A stretch of 64,000 nt of DNA, taken from assembly GCA_002633005.1 (NCBI GenBank), contig NMRA01000208.1, positions 1-64,000 on the forward strand. Direction: 5' to 3'. The DNA comes from Phoronis australis. Taxonomy: Eukaryota; Phoronida; Phoronidae. Made by a program: the position numbers and the translations under genes. Under the pieces are notes generated by a model, which had not been told where the DNA came from, ran no database searches, and saw only the letters and a program-made list of their open reading frames with translations. Position 1 is the first letter of the stretch; each line of letters opens with the position of its first letter. Of the stretch, positions 10,701-21,600 are shown piece by piece.

Positions 10701-13700
10701 ATATTTCCCTAACTAATTCATTGTCTAACTACAGACCAGACGTTGTCCTTTTACTTGCATTGAAAGTCTTCAAAACCGCCTTAAAGTTACAAAGTAGCTT
10801 ACTTGAGTTGAGAATTGGAATTGTTTAATAAGCACAACTTCCTAACATCATTGCTCACAACGCTGTGGCGTTAGAGATAGTGTATCTTGAAATGCTATAT
10901 CTCCCACAGCAGTGTCACCTGGTGAACGTATACCGCAAGCTAAACCCTAGCCTTCACCCTAAACTCTGTGAATGAGTCAGATGACGTATACATGTATTTG
11001 ACCTTTCAAAAGCAATAAAAATCCTTAGATACTTTTGAAATACTATTTTCTGTGTTAATTACAGTCTCACCAGTCCGAAGATTCTCTATAATCCGAACTA
11101 TTTCAAAAATGTTAGAAACTATCAAAAAGGTTTTATAGTCCAACAGTTAAAAAGTCCGAAGATTCGATAGTCCAAACTAAAAAAGTAAAGGTCTCTGTAG
11201 TCCGAAGACTCAATAGTTTGATGGTACGACCATACTAAATTCATGTCCTGACAAAACATTCGGACTATAGAGACATCTAGTTTTGTTGTCGGACTATCGA
11301 ATCTTCGGACTGTAGACATGGATACTGTTGCCCAGGTGGTATTTACTAGCCAGGGGACGACTGAATGTGATGTGAACAGCCTAACAAACGGCCTGCGTCT
11401 TGGTTCTGCACTAGGATTCCGCTTTCACTTCATGGACGTCGTGCCATAGGGGGGCCGCTATAGCCCCCCCGGTTATTTCAGTGCTGCGCTTCCCCTGGAC
11501 TCCAAGGGCGGCGCATCATAGGGTGCTGCGCCGCCCATGCACTTCCATTGATTAAGCATAATGTCGTACTCACTATTGAACTTAGTCTGAGTGCTGTCTA
11601 ATCAAATGCTTACAGGCAACGTCAGCCCTGGAGTTCTGCGCCTTCTGCTGTCACGGGGATGGTCTGTGGAGGGGATTAATGCACCAGCATATCCCCAATG
11701 ATCCTGTCCGTGACAGGTATTACAGGTATTACAGGTATTACTTAGTCTGAGCAAATCATTCGTGTCGCTCAATGGAAGTGAAGCTGTTTAACAAAGTCAG
11801 TTGAACTACAATACTGTTTTTATTCATAAGCTAACTGCATTTAATCCGTTTAACGTTCAAGATAACATTAACTGACCTCAAAGCTTTTGTTTTCCCCGCG
11901 CCACGCCAAGTAGAACTGGACGAATTCGTTGCACTTCAGCAACTTTCGTTTCACAGTATCCTCGGTGACTTGGTGATTCCCACTGCTCCCGACGATGGGA
12001 TGGACCAGCACACGATTGACATCGAAGGTCTTCTCTTCCCCCAGGAAAAGTAAATAATCGGGTAGGATGATGCCTGCATGTATACCCTCTGCAGCAATGT
12101 TGCCAATGCGGACAGAGGCCAACTTACAGGCCTTCACTTGGAACTTTACGTAGTTGAAAGTTGTGAAGTCATATTGAGACTTAATGAGTTTACGTTCACC
12201 AGTTGTTTTTATTTCCTCGTAGTCATCTGTAATAAATGGAAAGGTGTGTAAACCCGCGACTCGTCTCAAGCAATGTGTTACTGCAGTTCAAAGATACCGT
12301 AACCAATTCGATAAATTAAAAACATTATAAAGAAATTTCTTTTTCACGTGGTATGTTTTATCGCTAAAGGTGACCTGCCACATGACGACGCATCATACAC
12401 ACAAAGGTTATCCCACATACATAGGGATATCATTGCAATACCACATCGAGAATTCATTTCATCTGTGAATGTCCCCAGCGAGACCGAAGTATTCCTAAGT
12501 ATTTTGGATAACTTATATTTATTTTATTTGATTGATAATTGGCTCAATCGATCTGAATTAACTTATTGGGGAGATGTGTTATTCAGATTGAAGTCTCGTT
12601 GTTGTTTTTTCAGAGACATATTGTAAAACAAATGCTTTTAGTTTGAACCTGTTTTGACGTGACAACACTGCTCGAGTGTCTTCTGGTCCATCTCAGTGTC
12701 ACCAAGCGGTTCACTTCTGGGCTTCAGTAAGTGAGTAAAGTGACAACACTGCTCGAGTGTCTTCTGGTCCATCTCAGTGTCACCAAACGGTTCACTTTGC
12801 GGCTTTAGTAAGTGAGCAAAGTGACAACACTGCTCGAGTGTCTTCTGGTCCATCTCAGTGTCACCAAACGGTTCACTTTGCAGCTTTAGTAAGTGAGCAA
12901 AGTGACAACACTGCTCGAGTGTCTTCTGGTCCATCTCAGTGTCACCAAACGGTTCACTTTGCGGCTTTAGTAAGTGAGTAAAGTGACAACACTGCTCGAG
13001 TGTCTTCTGGTCCATCTCAGTGTCACCAAACGGCCCAATTTGCGGCTATAGTAAGTGAGTAAACCTTTCTGGATACATTAGACGTTTTTCTTTTTCTCAA
13101 TCTGTGGGCACGCGTGTGATAAGTTTCGAGTGGAACGCTTGACATTGAATCCCTCTTTTATCAGGCAGTGAGGTTAACTCATCGTCATTGCGCCTCAACT
13201 AACGTTGTTCATGGACCTTTGTTCGAAACTAACTCATCTATTTTCTGACAACTGCGGAAGTAACGAAACAAATGCGAAACGTCATAAATCTTTTTCGATT
13301 TCTACCCTAATGATGCATATTTCAATATCAAAGTAAAACTTTCGCGTTTTCTTCAAACCAACAAATACATGCCAAAAGCTGTTTTCTTTTCTTTTGCAAA
13401 ATACACTAGTGATTTCAACTGGCACGAGCGCCGCTGGTGGAAATGAAAAATGATGTCATTTCGCACATGCGCCTTGGCGACGATACAGAAAATGATCTTT
13501 AGCGCAGTCGTGTATCCAATTAATTCTTCTTACAAGAGAGCATCTGCCAAACTATTCAGATTATTTTACAAGTGTGTTTCATAGATACGAGTGATGCTCC
13601 AAGTATCAGTCAATCGAAAATTGGACAAACATTTTATTGTGAAAATTTCTCCCATTTTTCAGTGGTGAATGGCCACAGAGGCCAATACTTTGTTAGTATT

Positions 13701-16231
13701 GGAAGGAAGAACAGAGTAAGTCGAGAAAAACTTTTAAAGCATACGACAACATATAACGTATGGAACTTTACTGACGCGAAAGCAAAGTACATGGCAGATA
13801 TTTCGGCACTGTGGGTAAATACAGCTAGATTGGAATGTAGCAGTGTAATCGGGGACGGCCCTATTGATCCTTTCCTCCACCCAGCATCATCCCTTAGTTT
13901 TTAACAATATGAGCACAAAACCGAAACCTTTGCAGTCTCTAGAATTGACCTATTTATTTTTGCGCTGGGAAACAGTGGAAGTAAGTGCCTGACTTCCTAG
14001 TGCAATGTCTGCTGCAATTTTTGTAAGAGATAGATGCTCCTGAACAATGCTCTGGGTGTCACAAGGAGTAAATCTGGTACTGAAGAGAATGCCTGGTTCC
14101 TGCACCTGCGCCTCCTGTGTACGGGTCAGGACATGCGGATCTCCTAGGGTAGGATGTTTCTCATCAATGGCAGTGCCACAGTGTAACTCTGTAGCGTTGA
14201 CAACACCAACCTCCGCCCCCCAGTTGTTGCAACTCTCACTGTTTATATGTGACTATATGGGTCACGTGTGTTTTGTATTGTGATTGTGTTTCACTTGAGC
14301 GTTGGTAGTTCTGGTTGGGGAGTGAAATAAGAAGTCGTGACCAGGACTCTGGAGTTCTTGCCTAATTTCTACCCGAAAGTAAGAAATAAATGATTTAATT
14401 ACTACTAAGTCACTTGTAATATCAAATTCAAATCCTGAACCTAGGATGACACGAAAATGTTAAACATCTCTATATTGTTGAATGTATACGGTCTTCCTGA
14501 CATGGCAGATGTAGTAATGACGCACTTTACAAGAGCTAAGACTTTTAGCACTTTTTCATTTGTCATGAAATTCATTGGTGAATTACACGGAATGTGTGCC
14601 TCTAAACTCGTAAACTTAATGCATTTTAAATGTACACCAATAAATGAGGAGAAAAAGGACAAAATAAATTTACCAGGTGAAAGTAGTCACGTAACCTTTT
14701 AAAGCTCAGGGTTCAGTGACTATAAAGGTATAGTAAACCAGCGCATTCTTTCAAAAAAACTTTTAATTTATCTCCGTTACCTTTACAAATTTGGTTTCAC
14801 CTTGTTTTTTTACTCAGATAAGTAATGATTTGATTTCAACTGAAATACCTGTTATCACTTCACACCAGACACGCTAAAAGGGCAATTAACCCGCTTCCTT
14901 CCGCAAAAAATGATATCGGTCACAGAGGGCTATAAAGTTGTCCTCATCTTATTCAGATTAGAGAAGATTTGGAACCTGAACAAGAACTCACAGTTCGTTA
15001 AAATGCTTCAGACCAGACTCGTTCGCGTAAGTTGCATCTCACGCGCAAGTTTCAAACGCCAAAGCAATATGGCCAACCAACTCAGTGCAAACATAGATTA
15101 TAGACAATAGATTGGCAACTCCAACATTTTCTTGCGTAGTATCCTAGAGGAGGCGCCGCTCTCAATTTACCAATTTCAGATTCCAGATAGTGTATTGTGA
15201 AGGAAAATTCTCGCATCATGCAGGCAACATACTTGCCAGAAGTACAGCTTGCCAATTTGGCCAGGTGCCGCCAGTGAATAATTACGTCAGGGCTTGCGCG
15301 TAAGATCACAGATTCCTTCCATTGAAAATATACGGAGTTGGCGGTCCGTGTACTATAGTCTATGGTGCAGCCAATTTCAACTTAAGCAAATTTCAGTTGA
15401 TCCATTCTTGTTGTTTTATTTACCGATTTATATTCAACTTAAGCAAAGGATGAGAGCGACCTGACACCTAAGAAAAAGTAATGTCTTAAAACACGGGCAT
15501 AGTTTATAGTGACTTTAAGTTGCTTACCACGGCAGATAAGTTTCGGCAGCTGAATTAGTACGGTCTTCAGGGGTATTCCACGCGTTTAATTGTAACTAAT
15601 TTTAATTCAAACAAAGGTTCAGGTGCGATGATTCTGATTTGGCAGAGCGAATACCCATGTGAAAAAAGTTAGTGTCATTGACTCCAGAATATGACTTTAG
15701 GCACATCGGTTTTAGCAGTGGTTGGCGGAATACTTTTTCTCAACTGGCTTACCAAACACAGTTGCATTATTTGCAGATGACGTCATAGTGGTGAGTCAAC
15801 TGTTTCTACAGAGTGTTACTATCTCGAATACTCGTAAATGCAAATTTTGTTATGTTTTACCGTTTAACATATCAAAATCTGAAAACAGCGTTCACTGTCA
15901 TACAAGACAAAGAAGAATGCTTTAAATATGTGTTCCCACACGACTTAAAGCGATAAAAAGTCGCACGGATGTCGTAAACGACAACCGAAGACTGTAGCCC
16001 CTAAGAAGTATTAGACAATTGGAGAGTGTTGACAGTAAGTCATACAAAGCTGCTTGCGAAGCCTTATATGAATAATTGGATTATATGCAAAGGCACTTGC
16101 GCAACTGCATATGAGTTGCAAAAATCCAAGTGGCTCCTAATCGAAATTTAAATACTGTCATTGAACAACTTACTTGAACCGTCAACGGTTGCAACACTGG
16201 CAAACAGGAACGCTACTGCAATGGACCACAT
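4529..16231 (-). CDS. Gene A: secreted 244-aa protein with peritrophin-like C-terminal domain
   Basis: Four coding exons on the minus strand join in matching phases: 16231-16174, 12226-11877, 5521-5395 and 4728-4529 (58+350+127+200 = 735 nt, 244 residues plus stop). The first exon encodes a signal peptide (MWSIAVAFLFASVATVDG), so the product should be secreted. Exon 2 gives a beta-rich domain weakly resembling Methyltransf_FA ([16 protein letters not shown] ... FVQFYLAWRG). Exon 3 is a 42-residue linker ending GVFRIFNPQ. Exon 4 has seven Cys and a [15 protein letters not shown] core typical of chitin-binding type 2/peritrophin-A. A chitin or mucin-matrix role is inference. Paralogue of gene B, about 88% identical over exon 4. 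An upstream non-coding exon probably ends at 22567. Confidence 0.75.
5395..5521 (-). CDS. Gene A coding exon 3
   Basis: The acceptor (CTTTTTCAG) and donor (GTAAGT) are both canonical. The exon starts in phase 0 and ends in phase 1, 127 nt, the same length as gene B exon 3. It encodes FGTVQGILAS ... GVFRIFNPQ, a possible edge of the upstream beta domain. Confidence 0.75.
6631..6733 (-). repeat. 3' LTR of the minus-strand gypsy element
   Basis: 103 bp. It shares TGTTGCGATATCTATCGCTA at its 5' end with the partner at 10590-10673, but has about 20 extra bases in the middle. Both LTRs contain a CTATCGC ... GCGATAG inverted repeat. Confidence 0.8.
8279..8503 (-). pseudogene. gypsy RT thumb / RNase H start
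   Basis: It encodes LQGTFGYLAIFLPHLSSVLD then IIESDLSEKGLGAALMQ, the typical gypsy transition into RNase H with the D-x-S-x-x-G-x-G-A-x-L-x-Q motif. Downstream (lower coordinates to about 6800) are degraded integrase-like frames that I could not resolve residue by residue. Confidence 0.7.
8690..9589 (-). pseudogene. gypsy protease and reverse transcriptase remnant
   Basis: The frame at 9589-8873 begins with a protease in which the active-site triad reads DPSA instead of DTGA (VDPSAYVNCLPD). It then runs through the connection into RT: ICLDQRPLNKALKRE, IPTMDDI, STLDLKSGN. The overlapping frame 9069-8689 continues RT through FGRYPWKRLPFGFAISAENF and a VADDV box. Two frames are required, so it is frameshifted; the protease residue change alone would inactivate it. 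Confidence 0.8.
9915..10406 (-). pseudogene. gypsy gag, nearly intact capsid frame
   Basis: 163 codons open from ATG. The peptide has the Mag-like Gag pattern: F-E-T-H then Y-x-R-Y-x-F, PDESFDNFLATLKELK, LRDSLMKDRIVMGI, PDLTLATATD. A frameshift or stop ends it. Zinc-knuckle sequence follows at about 9740-9860 in another frame (CSNCHRKNHF, first knuckle damaged). Confidence 0.75.
10590..10673 (-). repeat. 5' LTR of the minus-strand gypsy element
   Basis: 84 bp with TG...CA ends on the minus strand, immediately followed by TGGTGGCAGCGG, a tRNA primer-binding-site-like sequence. This is unusually short for a gypsy LTR. Confidence 0.75.
11030..11320. repeat. Fold-back element with perfect 21-bp inverted repeats
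   Basis: 11153-11173 (starting AGTCCGAAGATTCGATAG) is exactly inverted at 11291-11311. The surrounding 290 bp carry at least five more imperfect copies of a TAGTCCGAAGA-type word in both orientations. It lies in a gene A intron and is absent from copy B. Probably a small non-autonomous inverted-repeat element. Confidence 0.55.
11877..12226 (-). CDS. Gene A coding exon 2 (Methyltransf_FA-like domain)
   Basis: 350 nt between an acceptor ATTACAG at 12227-12229 and donor GAG|GTCAGT. The acceptor corresponding to gene B's upstream one is mutated (CCAG to CCAT); the AG nine bases further in restores a splice site and preserves frame. It encodes about 116 residues with alternating hydrophobic strands and a closing FYLAWRGENKSFE. 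Three extra residues relative to gene B compensate the length exactly. Confidence 0.7.
12657..13062. repeat. 81-bp minisatellite, about 5 units
   Basis: Units begin GACAACACTGCTCGAGTGTC at 12661, 12742, 12823, 12904 and 12985, spaced exactly 81 bp. Because 81 is a multiple of 3, both strands show long repetitive open frames, which are artefacts. It lies in the first coding intron of gene A and is absent from copy B. Confidence 0.9.
13100..14620. other. Gene A intron sequence, no confirmed gene
   Basis: A plus-strand open frame of 110 codons (13572-13904) is present, but I see no domain, no signal peptide and no convincing splice sites. Otherwise nothing recognisable. Confidence 0.4.
16174..16231 (-). 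CDS. Gene A coding exon 1 (signal peptide)
   Basis: The ATG at 16231-16229 sits five bases after an acceptor ATTATTTTCAG. A hydrophobic signal peptide of about 19 residues follows, and the donor is GTAAGT in phase 1. Length and position match gene B exon 1. Confidence 0.75.
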
Positions 16232-16749
16232 TCTTTCTGAAAATAATAAAGGACGTTATCTTGTGCTCACAGCAAAGAAATACTCGTCACATGAAAAATG
16301 AAATGAATATCTAACTGTACACGCCATTGAATACGTTGACAACAAGACTAAAAATTTTGCAACATAAAACATTTTTAGAAGAAAAATGTAAGTCTTCTCA
16401 GTCCAGTAAGTCACTTCTACTTGTATTTTTAACGTAACTGTGAACCTAAAACAAAAAATACATAAAAATTTTGATGACTACCTCCTTTAATGTCTTAGCT
16501 TTGGTTTAGCCTTAATAAATCCAAAAACGGCTTTTAACCAACCACTTTCGTGCGTCGTATCTCTTTTATTTTTGTTGATGATACAGTTCTGCCCAATGAC
16601 CCAATTGTAAAATTCGACATTCATTCATAAGACTTGTAAATCGAGTTTAAAATATACAAAATTGTAAGTAATAGCGTAATCCGACGAGAGTTTACATTGC
16701 AAGCAAAATATTTATTAAAAAATATTTGCAGGCGGTCTGGTACACGTTG

Positions 16750-18790
16750 TTTTTTATTTTTAAATTTTCATATACAGTATTATCAATAAGTAACATCACA
16801 ATGTCACTAACAATAAACACATATACGCACGCATCTATTCAATGGTCGCTTAATTTTCAATTATATGACCGAATTTCAATCATCTGTTTCTAAATCTATC
16901 AAAATTTCTATTATTTCTCTGTGAGATAAAACTGTTTTAAAATATTAACAAACTTAGACCATTAATAGATGATAAACAGACCGCCAATCTTTGACGATAC
17001 ATGTGATATTTCCCTAGAATCAAAATTAAGTTTGTAGATGAATATTTGTTGTTGATCAGGGTTTTTATGTTTATTACGAAATCTTCAATACAATGAATAT
17101 ACATAACCCAGATAGTGCCAAGAGACATTATATCTGGGTTAAATAAATACAAAATGTCTATACAATTTTACACACAAAAACATAAATTAAAAAACAAACT
17201 GATATTAAGATTACAATGACATATGATTACGAATGTAGATAAATCATTTTTATACACATGTATACAATTCTATCCACTCTTTTAAAGAGATTTAACATTA
17301 GCGTTCATTATTGTTTCATCGCTATCACTGACGTACAATTCGAAAACATCTTCCCTGAAGGTTCTGTTGTAGTTACAATGTACAAAAAAGTGCATCAAAG
17401 TGTCTGAGGCTTTATTACAAAATGTACAAGCAGAACAATCCTAGACGTCTATTTTATAACGAGATGAATTTGCACATACTATTCTAGGAACTAGTCGATA
17501 CTGGAACCATCTCAAGTTAACATCTAGACAAAAATTAAAAACGTTTACGTACACTGTTTTCCAACACATAGTTGATTCATTACTCATCTCAAAAATCCGT
17601 TTATACTGTGAGATCGATTTTATCATCATATTTTGAATAAATATATCATACATTGATCTACACCTTTTCTTATATTTGATATTTGATTTAACACTTCCGG
17701 ATAATGGGGTAGACGCAGCACAACTCTAGTATTTGAATTTGTATCACCGACCCAGGCGGACAGTATTGCTTTCTCATAAGAAGTTGTTATCATAGGTCAC
17801 ACGGAAAGCGTTTTACAAAAAGCGTCATAATCTATAGAACAGTGCTGTCAGTATCCATTGTATCATATACACATCTTACTCCTCTATCGTTCCACGACTT
17901 ATAAAATACTGATTTTTTCCAATTCTGATTGAGGAGTTGTACCAGAGCTGTTGATAAATGAGATTTTCTAAGTTCGCCAAATTCCCCTGAGTCAATGACA
18001 CAAATTCTTTCAAGATAGAAAATTTTCCATGCAGAACTTATTTTTAATTTAAGAGGATATCACATCACTTTAGTCATCTCCAAAACTCCGTAGAAGTCTA
18101 AAATTGTTTTTAAAAATGCTTCAGATCAAACATATACACAGGGTTGTTTTGCATTTACTAATCTATGTAGTCACGTAACTTTCAGTGCCTTTATGTCAGA
18201 AGCCAAGTGGTCTATTATGCATCCTCCACTGTTGTAATCCTGGCTCACAACTTTTCTAGCTATTCTATTATTTTTCTGTCAGTAAAAAGATTAAAAAAAA
18301 CTTTTGGTTTATTTTTTACAAACGCTTGGGAAGGAGACGGGAGTGTGATAAACAGATCGGTTACTTTTGGTAAAAGAATAGTTTTTACCACTGTGACCCT
18401 CCCGAGCGTCGTACGACTACGGCCAGGCCAGACTTTCAATGTTTTTGTTTCCTTCCTTTTTCATCGTAGTTTAAATTTGGAATATTTTCCAAGTCTACGC
18501 TACATGTAATTCCCTATACGGTAAAAGTTTCACTGGTCCATCCTAAATTTCTTTAAGAGCATAAGATGGTCTTTCAATGTTTCTTGGAACCAATCCATAC
18601 GCACTGACTTTTTTCGGTATTTGGTTAGGACGAGAGAATTTTGCATACTGATCAAATAGGGCTTAAGGAACATTTAAGTGAGTATTGTGACCCATCCAGA
18701 GTCATGACAGTGTCGTCTGCGTACTGCAGAACTTTAAATTCATGAGTTTTATTTATTGTGATACCTTTTATATTACAACTAGCTGCTACC
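16750..18790 (-). mobile_element. LINE (non-LTR) remnant, 3' half
   Basis: Minus-strand fragments in several frames give QYADDTVMTLDGS (RT catalytic box, about 18700-18730), VWIGSK (about 18570), LRWFQYRLVPRI (about 17490), CSACTFCNKASDTLMHFFVHC in about 17350-17440 (cysteine-histidine cluster) and LILILGKYHMYRQR (about 17000). This order is that of an L1/Tx1-like ORF2 C-terminus. Its 3' edge lies at 16749/16750, exactly where homology with copy B (near 50694) breaks, and it ends in an A-rich run on the minus strand. Confidence 0.75.
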
Positions 18791-18835
18791 CGTAGCTTTG
18801 CACACATAGAAGAATGATTGTATCTACTAAAAAAA

Positions 18836-19090
18836 AAGCAATGCTGGTACTCTACTACAACACAGCAATGCTGCTACTCTACTACAACACAGCAGTGCTG
18901 GTACTCTACTACAACACAGCAGTGCTGGTACTCTACTACAACACAGCAGTGCTGGTACTCTACTACAACACAGCAATGCTGCTACTCTGCTACAACACAG
19001 CAGTGCTGGTACTCTACTACAACACAGCAATGCTGCTACTCTACTACAACACAGCAATACTGGTACTCTACTACAACCCAGCAGTGCTGG
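18836..19090. repeat. 27-bp minisatellite, about 9.5 units
   Basis: The unit is AATGCTGGTACTCTACTACA plus ACACAGC, with alternation of GGTACT and GCTACT variants. The period is a multiple of three, so all frames on both strands look open and encode 9-residue repeats; these are not genes. Confidence 0.9.
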
Positions 19091-19458
19091 TACTGTTTCT
19101 TTTTAACAATTTACCTGTAAAATTGACTTGTGGTCTGGAGTTGTGACTACGAAGTAAAGTTGGCTTGTGGTGTGATGGGTGAATGGGAACCTGTAAAACA
19201 AAAATCAATTAACACAATAATAAGGTTTTCATCGAATGGTAGTGCTCTACTTCTAGCACCATGAAATTATTTATTTACCTGCAATCAATCACAAACATTG
19301 TGTATGTGTTGCTCTATGCACAACTTAAAGAATGGTTTAATTTTTGCAAAATAAAAGTGAAATCATTAACTTTATCACTCACTATTGCAGTGATATGCTG
19401 GAAATCGACAATCTTGGATTTTTATTTTGATGAAAATGTCACATCACAACCGAGACAA

Positions 19459-19874
19459 TGACCAACGTCTCTTGCTTGCTAAATAAAGACAGTGTAGATC
19501 CTATAAACAGGTGCTTCATGCGCCGAAAGCTTTTAGGCGAATTATGCCTCACAGTGATTAAAACATCAAAGTCACGTTGTTGTAGATACCTTATGTGCAT
19601 AGAGGGACACCTTAGACGGCAGTCTATGGCTTTAATTCCTTCCATTTTGAAAAATACTCCCGTTATCAAACTTTTTCTTCGAGCAGTTTGATAACGGAGT
19701 ATTTGTTCGAGTTGGAAGGAATTAAGGTGTCCCTCTATGCGCATAAGTTATTTGCAACAACGTGAATTTGATGTTTTATTCCATGTGAGGCATAATTCGC
19801 CGCAAAGCTTCCGGTGTATGGAGCGCTTATAGGAGATACACAGTCTCTATTTATACAGCTAGAGATGTTGGTCA
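19459..19874. repeat. 416-bp long fold-back (hairpin) element
   Basis: The left arm 19459-19680 is inverted, with small differences, in 19685-19874. The centre is a tight GTTATCAAAC ... GTTTGATAAC hairpin and the outer ends are TGACCAAC / GTTGGTCA. If transcribed it would fold into dsRNA about 190 bp long. It lies within the insertion that splits the LINE. Confidence 0.85.
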
Positions 19875-21185
19875 CTATTTAATCACAACCATGCCTAAAA
19901 TCAGCACAAATATTAACATATAACAATACAACTCACTGAACATTTGACCTGAGGTCGGGAGGGGCGAGTGAGACTGTATAAAGTTGAATGTAAAGTTGTA
20001 AAACAAAAAATAAAAATAAAAATAAAAAACGTTAAATAGAGTATTGGGTGATATTTTTCAAAGAAGCGCTCCCTATGGACCAGAGACAGGGCCACCTACC
20101 AACCATGTCATGTTACGGAATTTGCTAACAAAGAACGAAATGTTACGGAAACAGCCGACAGAAGCCGATATTAGGTAACAAAGGATAAGTCTATGGTTGC
20201 AGGATACACTGAGAGTTTTTAATGGGAACGTAGCAATTTTAACCACATGAGTAAAAAATCGCACAATCCTCACAGGGATTAACAAGCGTCCTGTGCCGAT
20301 TTTGTTTCACTACGTTAGGTGGTAACAGTGTAACACTAACACGCCAAAACAGGCAACAAACTTAGGTATTACGATAGAATTAAAGCAAAATAAGTCAAAT
20401 TATATTACACAGCGTCAGGGACGTTGTAATTAAATCTCGCCACTGTCACTCGGTGGCTTTTGCCTCAAGCCGTTTAAAACAGATTGTACTGTCACTGTGT
20501 TTTCACAGTAGCAAAATCAGTAAAGCAATAAAGGGATTTGAATATGACTTAACAGAGCGAAACGAAAAATCATTCCTTACCAGCTAATCCTCAGGATGAA
20601 GACAACCGTGAGCACGTGTGAACCGAAGCAGCCATAAATCGTAGAGCAGTGGTGAATGCTATGTCATTGTGTAAGATTTTTTCAATTTAAAAGAAAGATA
20701 AATTAGTAAAACAGATATAATAACTATTTTTTTCATATTTTGTGTTTCAAAACACAGTAGTTTGCAGTGCACTGGGAAAGTTTCCTTTGTTTGTTAACAG
20801 TCGATGCTTGCGTAATGAACGATTTAAAAACATGGTACTCGGCGGGAGTGCCCGCGTAACATCATGTATAAAGAAAAAGACGATGAGGAGTGAAATGATT
20901 TTCTCTTAACAAAACATGGGAAAATGTGGCAACACAAAGGCGATAATTGCCGCGAAACAGAGTAATTTGGCGGCGACAGGCCCTAATTAAGAAATTTGTA
21001 CACGACGGAAGCTTGAGGGAGAGAAATTAATCCGATAAAATGACGTCACTCAGGCCGTTGAGCCGACGGACTGACATCACCAAAGCTAGTACGAAATTTG
21101 CCACCCTAGATCCCTCCGCGTCGGCGAAAAAAAACGGCCCGTGAGAAAAATAGAACACCTCAAATCAAAAGAGAGGGCCTGTGCA

Positions 21186-21600
21186 CTACGTGGGGGAGAC
21201 GGAGTTTGTGCCAACGATGCATTTTATATAATAGATTATCAAACCCAGTATTTCTTTGCACATTAAATAGGGAGACACAGAGTCTCCTTGTTCACAACCC
21301 CTAGAGGTCTCAAAGGACTTTAAGGACATTCCACTTGTAATATTTAGACCCGCGAAGTCCGTTGGAGAATATGCATCCACTTCGCCAAAATTGTATTGTG
21401 GAGAAATTTCCATGACAAAGAGTCGAAAACTTTCTCAAAATCGACCATCATAAGAAGACCAGGGACATTATTGCATATTGCATTGTGTCATGAATTGGCC
21501 TAGTATTTTTCCAATATTTCTTCCCGCTAAACAAACTTTTTGGTTATCATGAATCGAATAATTCAAAACAGATTGTTATCCTTTCAGCTATAGAAGCTGA
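21186..21600 (-). pseudogene. LINE reverse transcriptase, fingers/palm remnant
   Basis: In overlapping minus frames I read MVDFEKVFDSLSWKFLHNT (about 21390-21450) and SRGCEQGDSVSPYLMC.EILGLII (about 21235-21300). These are the DFEKAFDS and RGxRQGDPxSPYLF blocks of L1/Tx1-like RTs. It continues, across the insertion, with the YADD box near 18720. Confidence 0.75.

Larger units (their letters stand above)
18790..21230. mobile_element. About 2.4-kb insertion nested in the LINE
   Basis: The LINE reading GLII (about 21240) should be followed shortly by KGITI...QYADDT, which instead is found at about 18780. The intervening 2.4 kb is therefore an insertion. It contains the 27-bp minisatellite at one edge and the 416-bp fold-back; no coding capacity was recognised, and its class is unknown. 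Confidence 0.5.

Noticed and set aside
12638-13015. 125-codon repetitive minus frame and its plus-strand partner
   Set aside because: Product of the 81-bp minisatellite, whose period is a multiple of three; no splice or domain support.
18814-19146. Three overlapping 76-110-codon frames
   Set aside because: Artefacts of the 27-bp minisatellite, open in several frames on both strands.
19439-19744. 101-codon minus frame
   Set aside because: Lies across the 416-bp fold-back; both arms mirror the same short frames.
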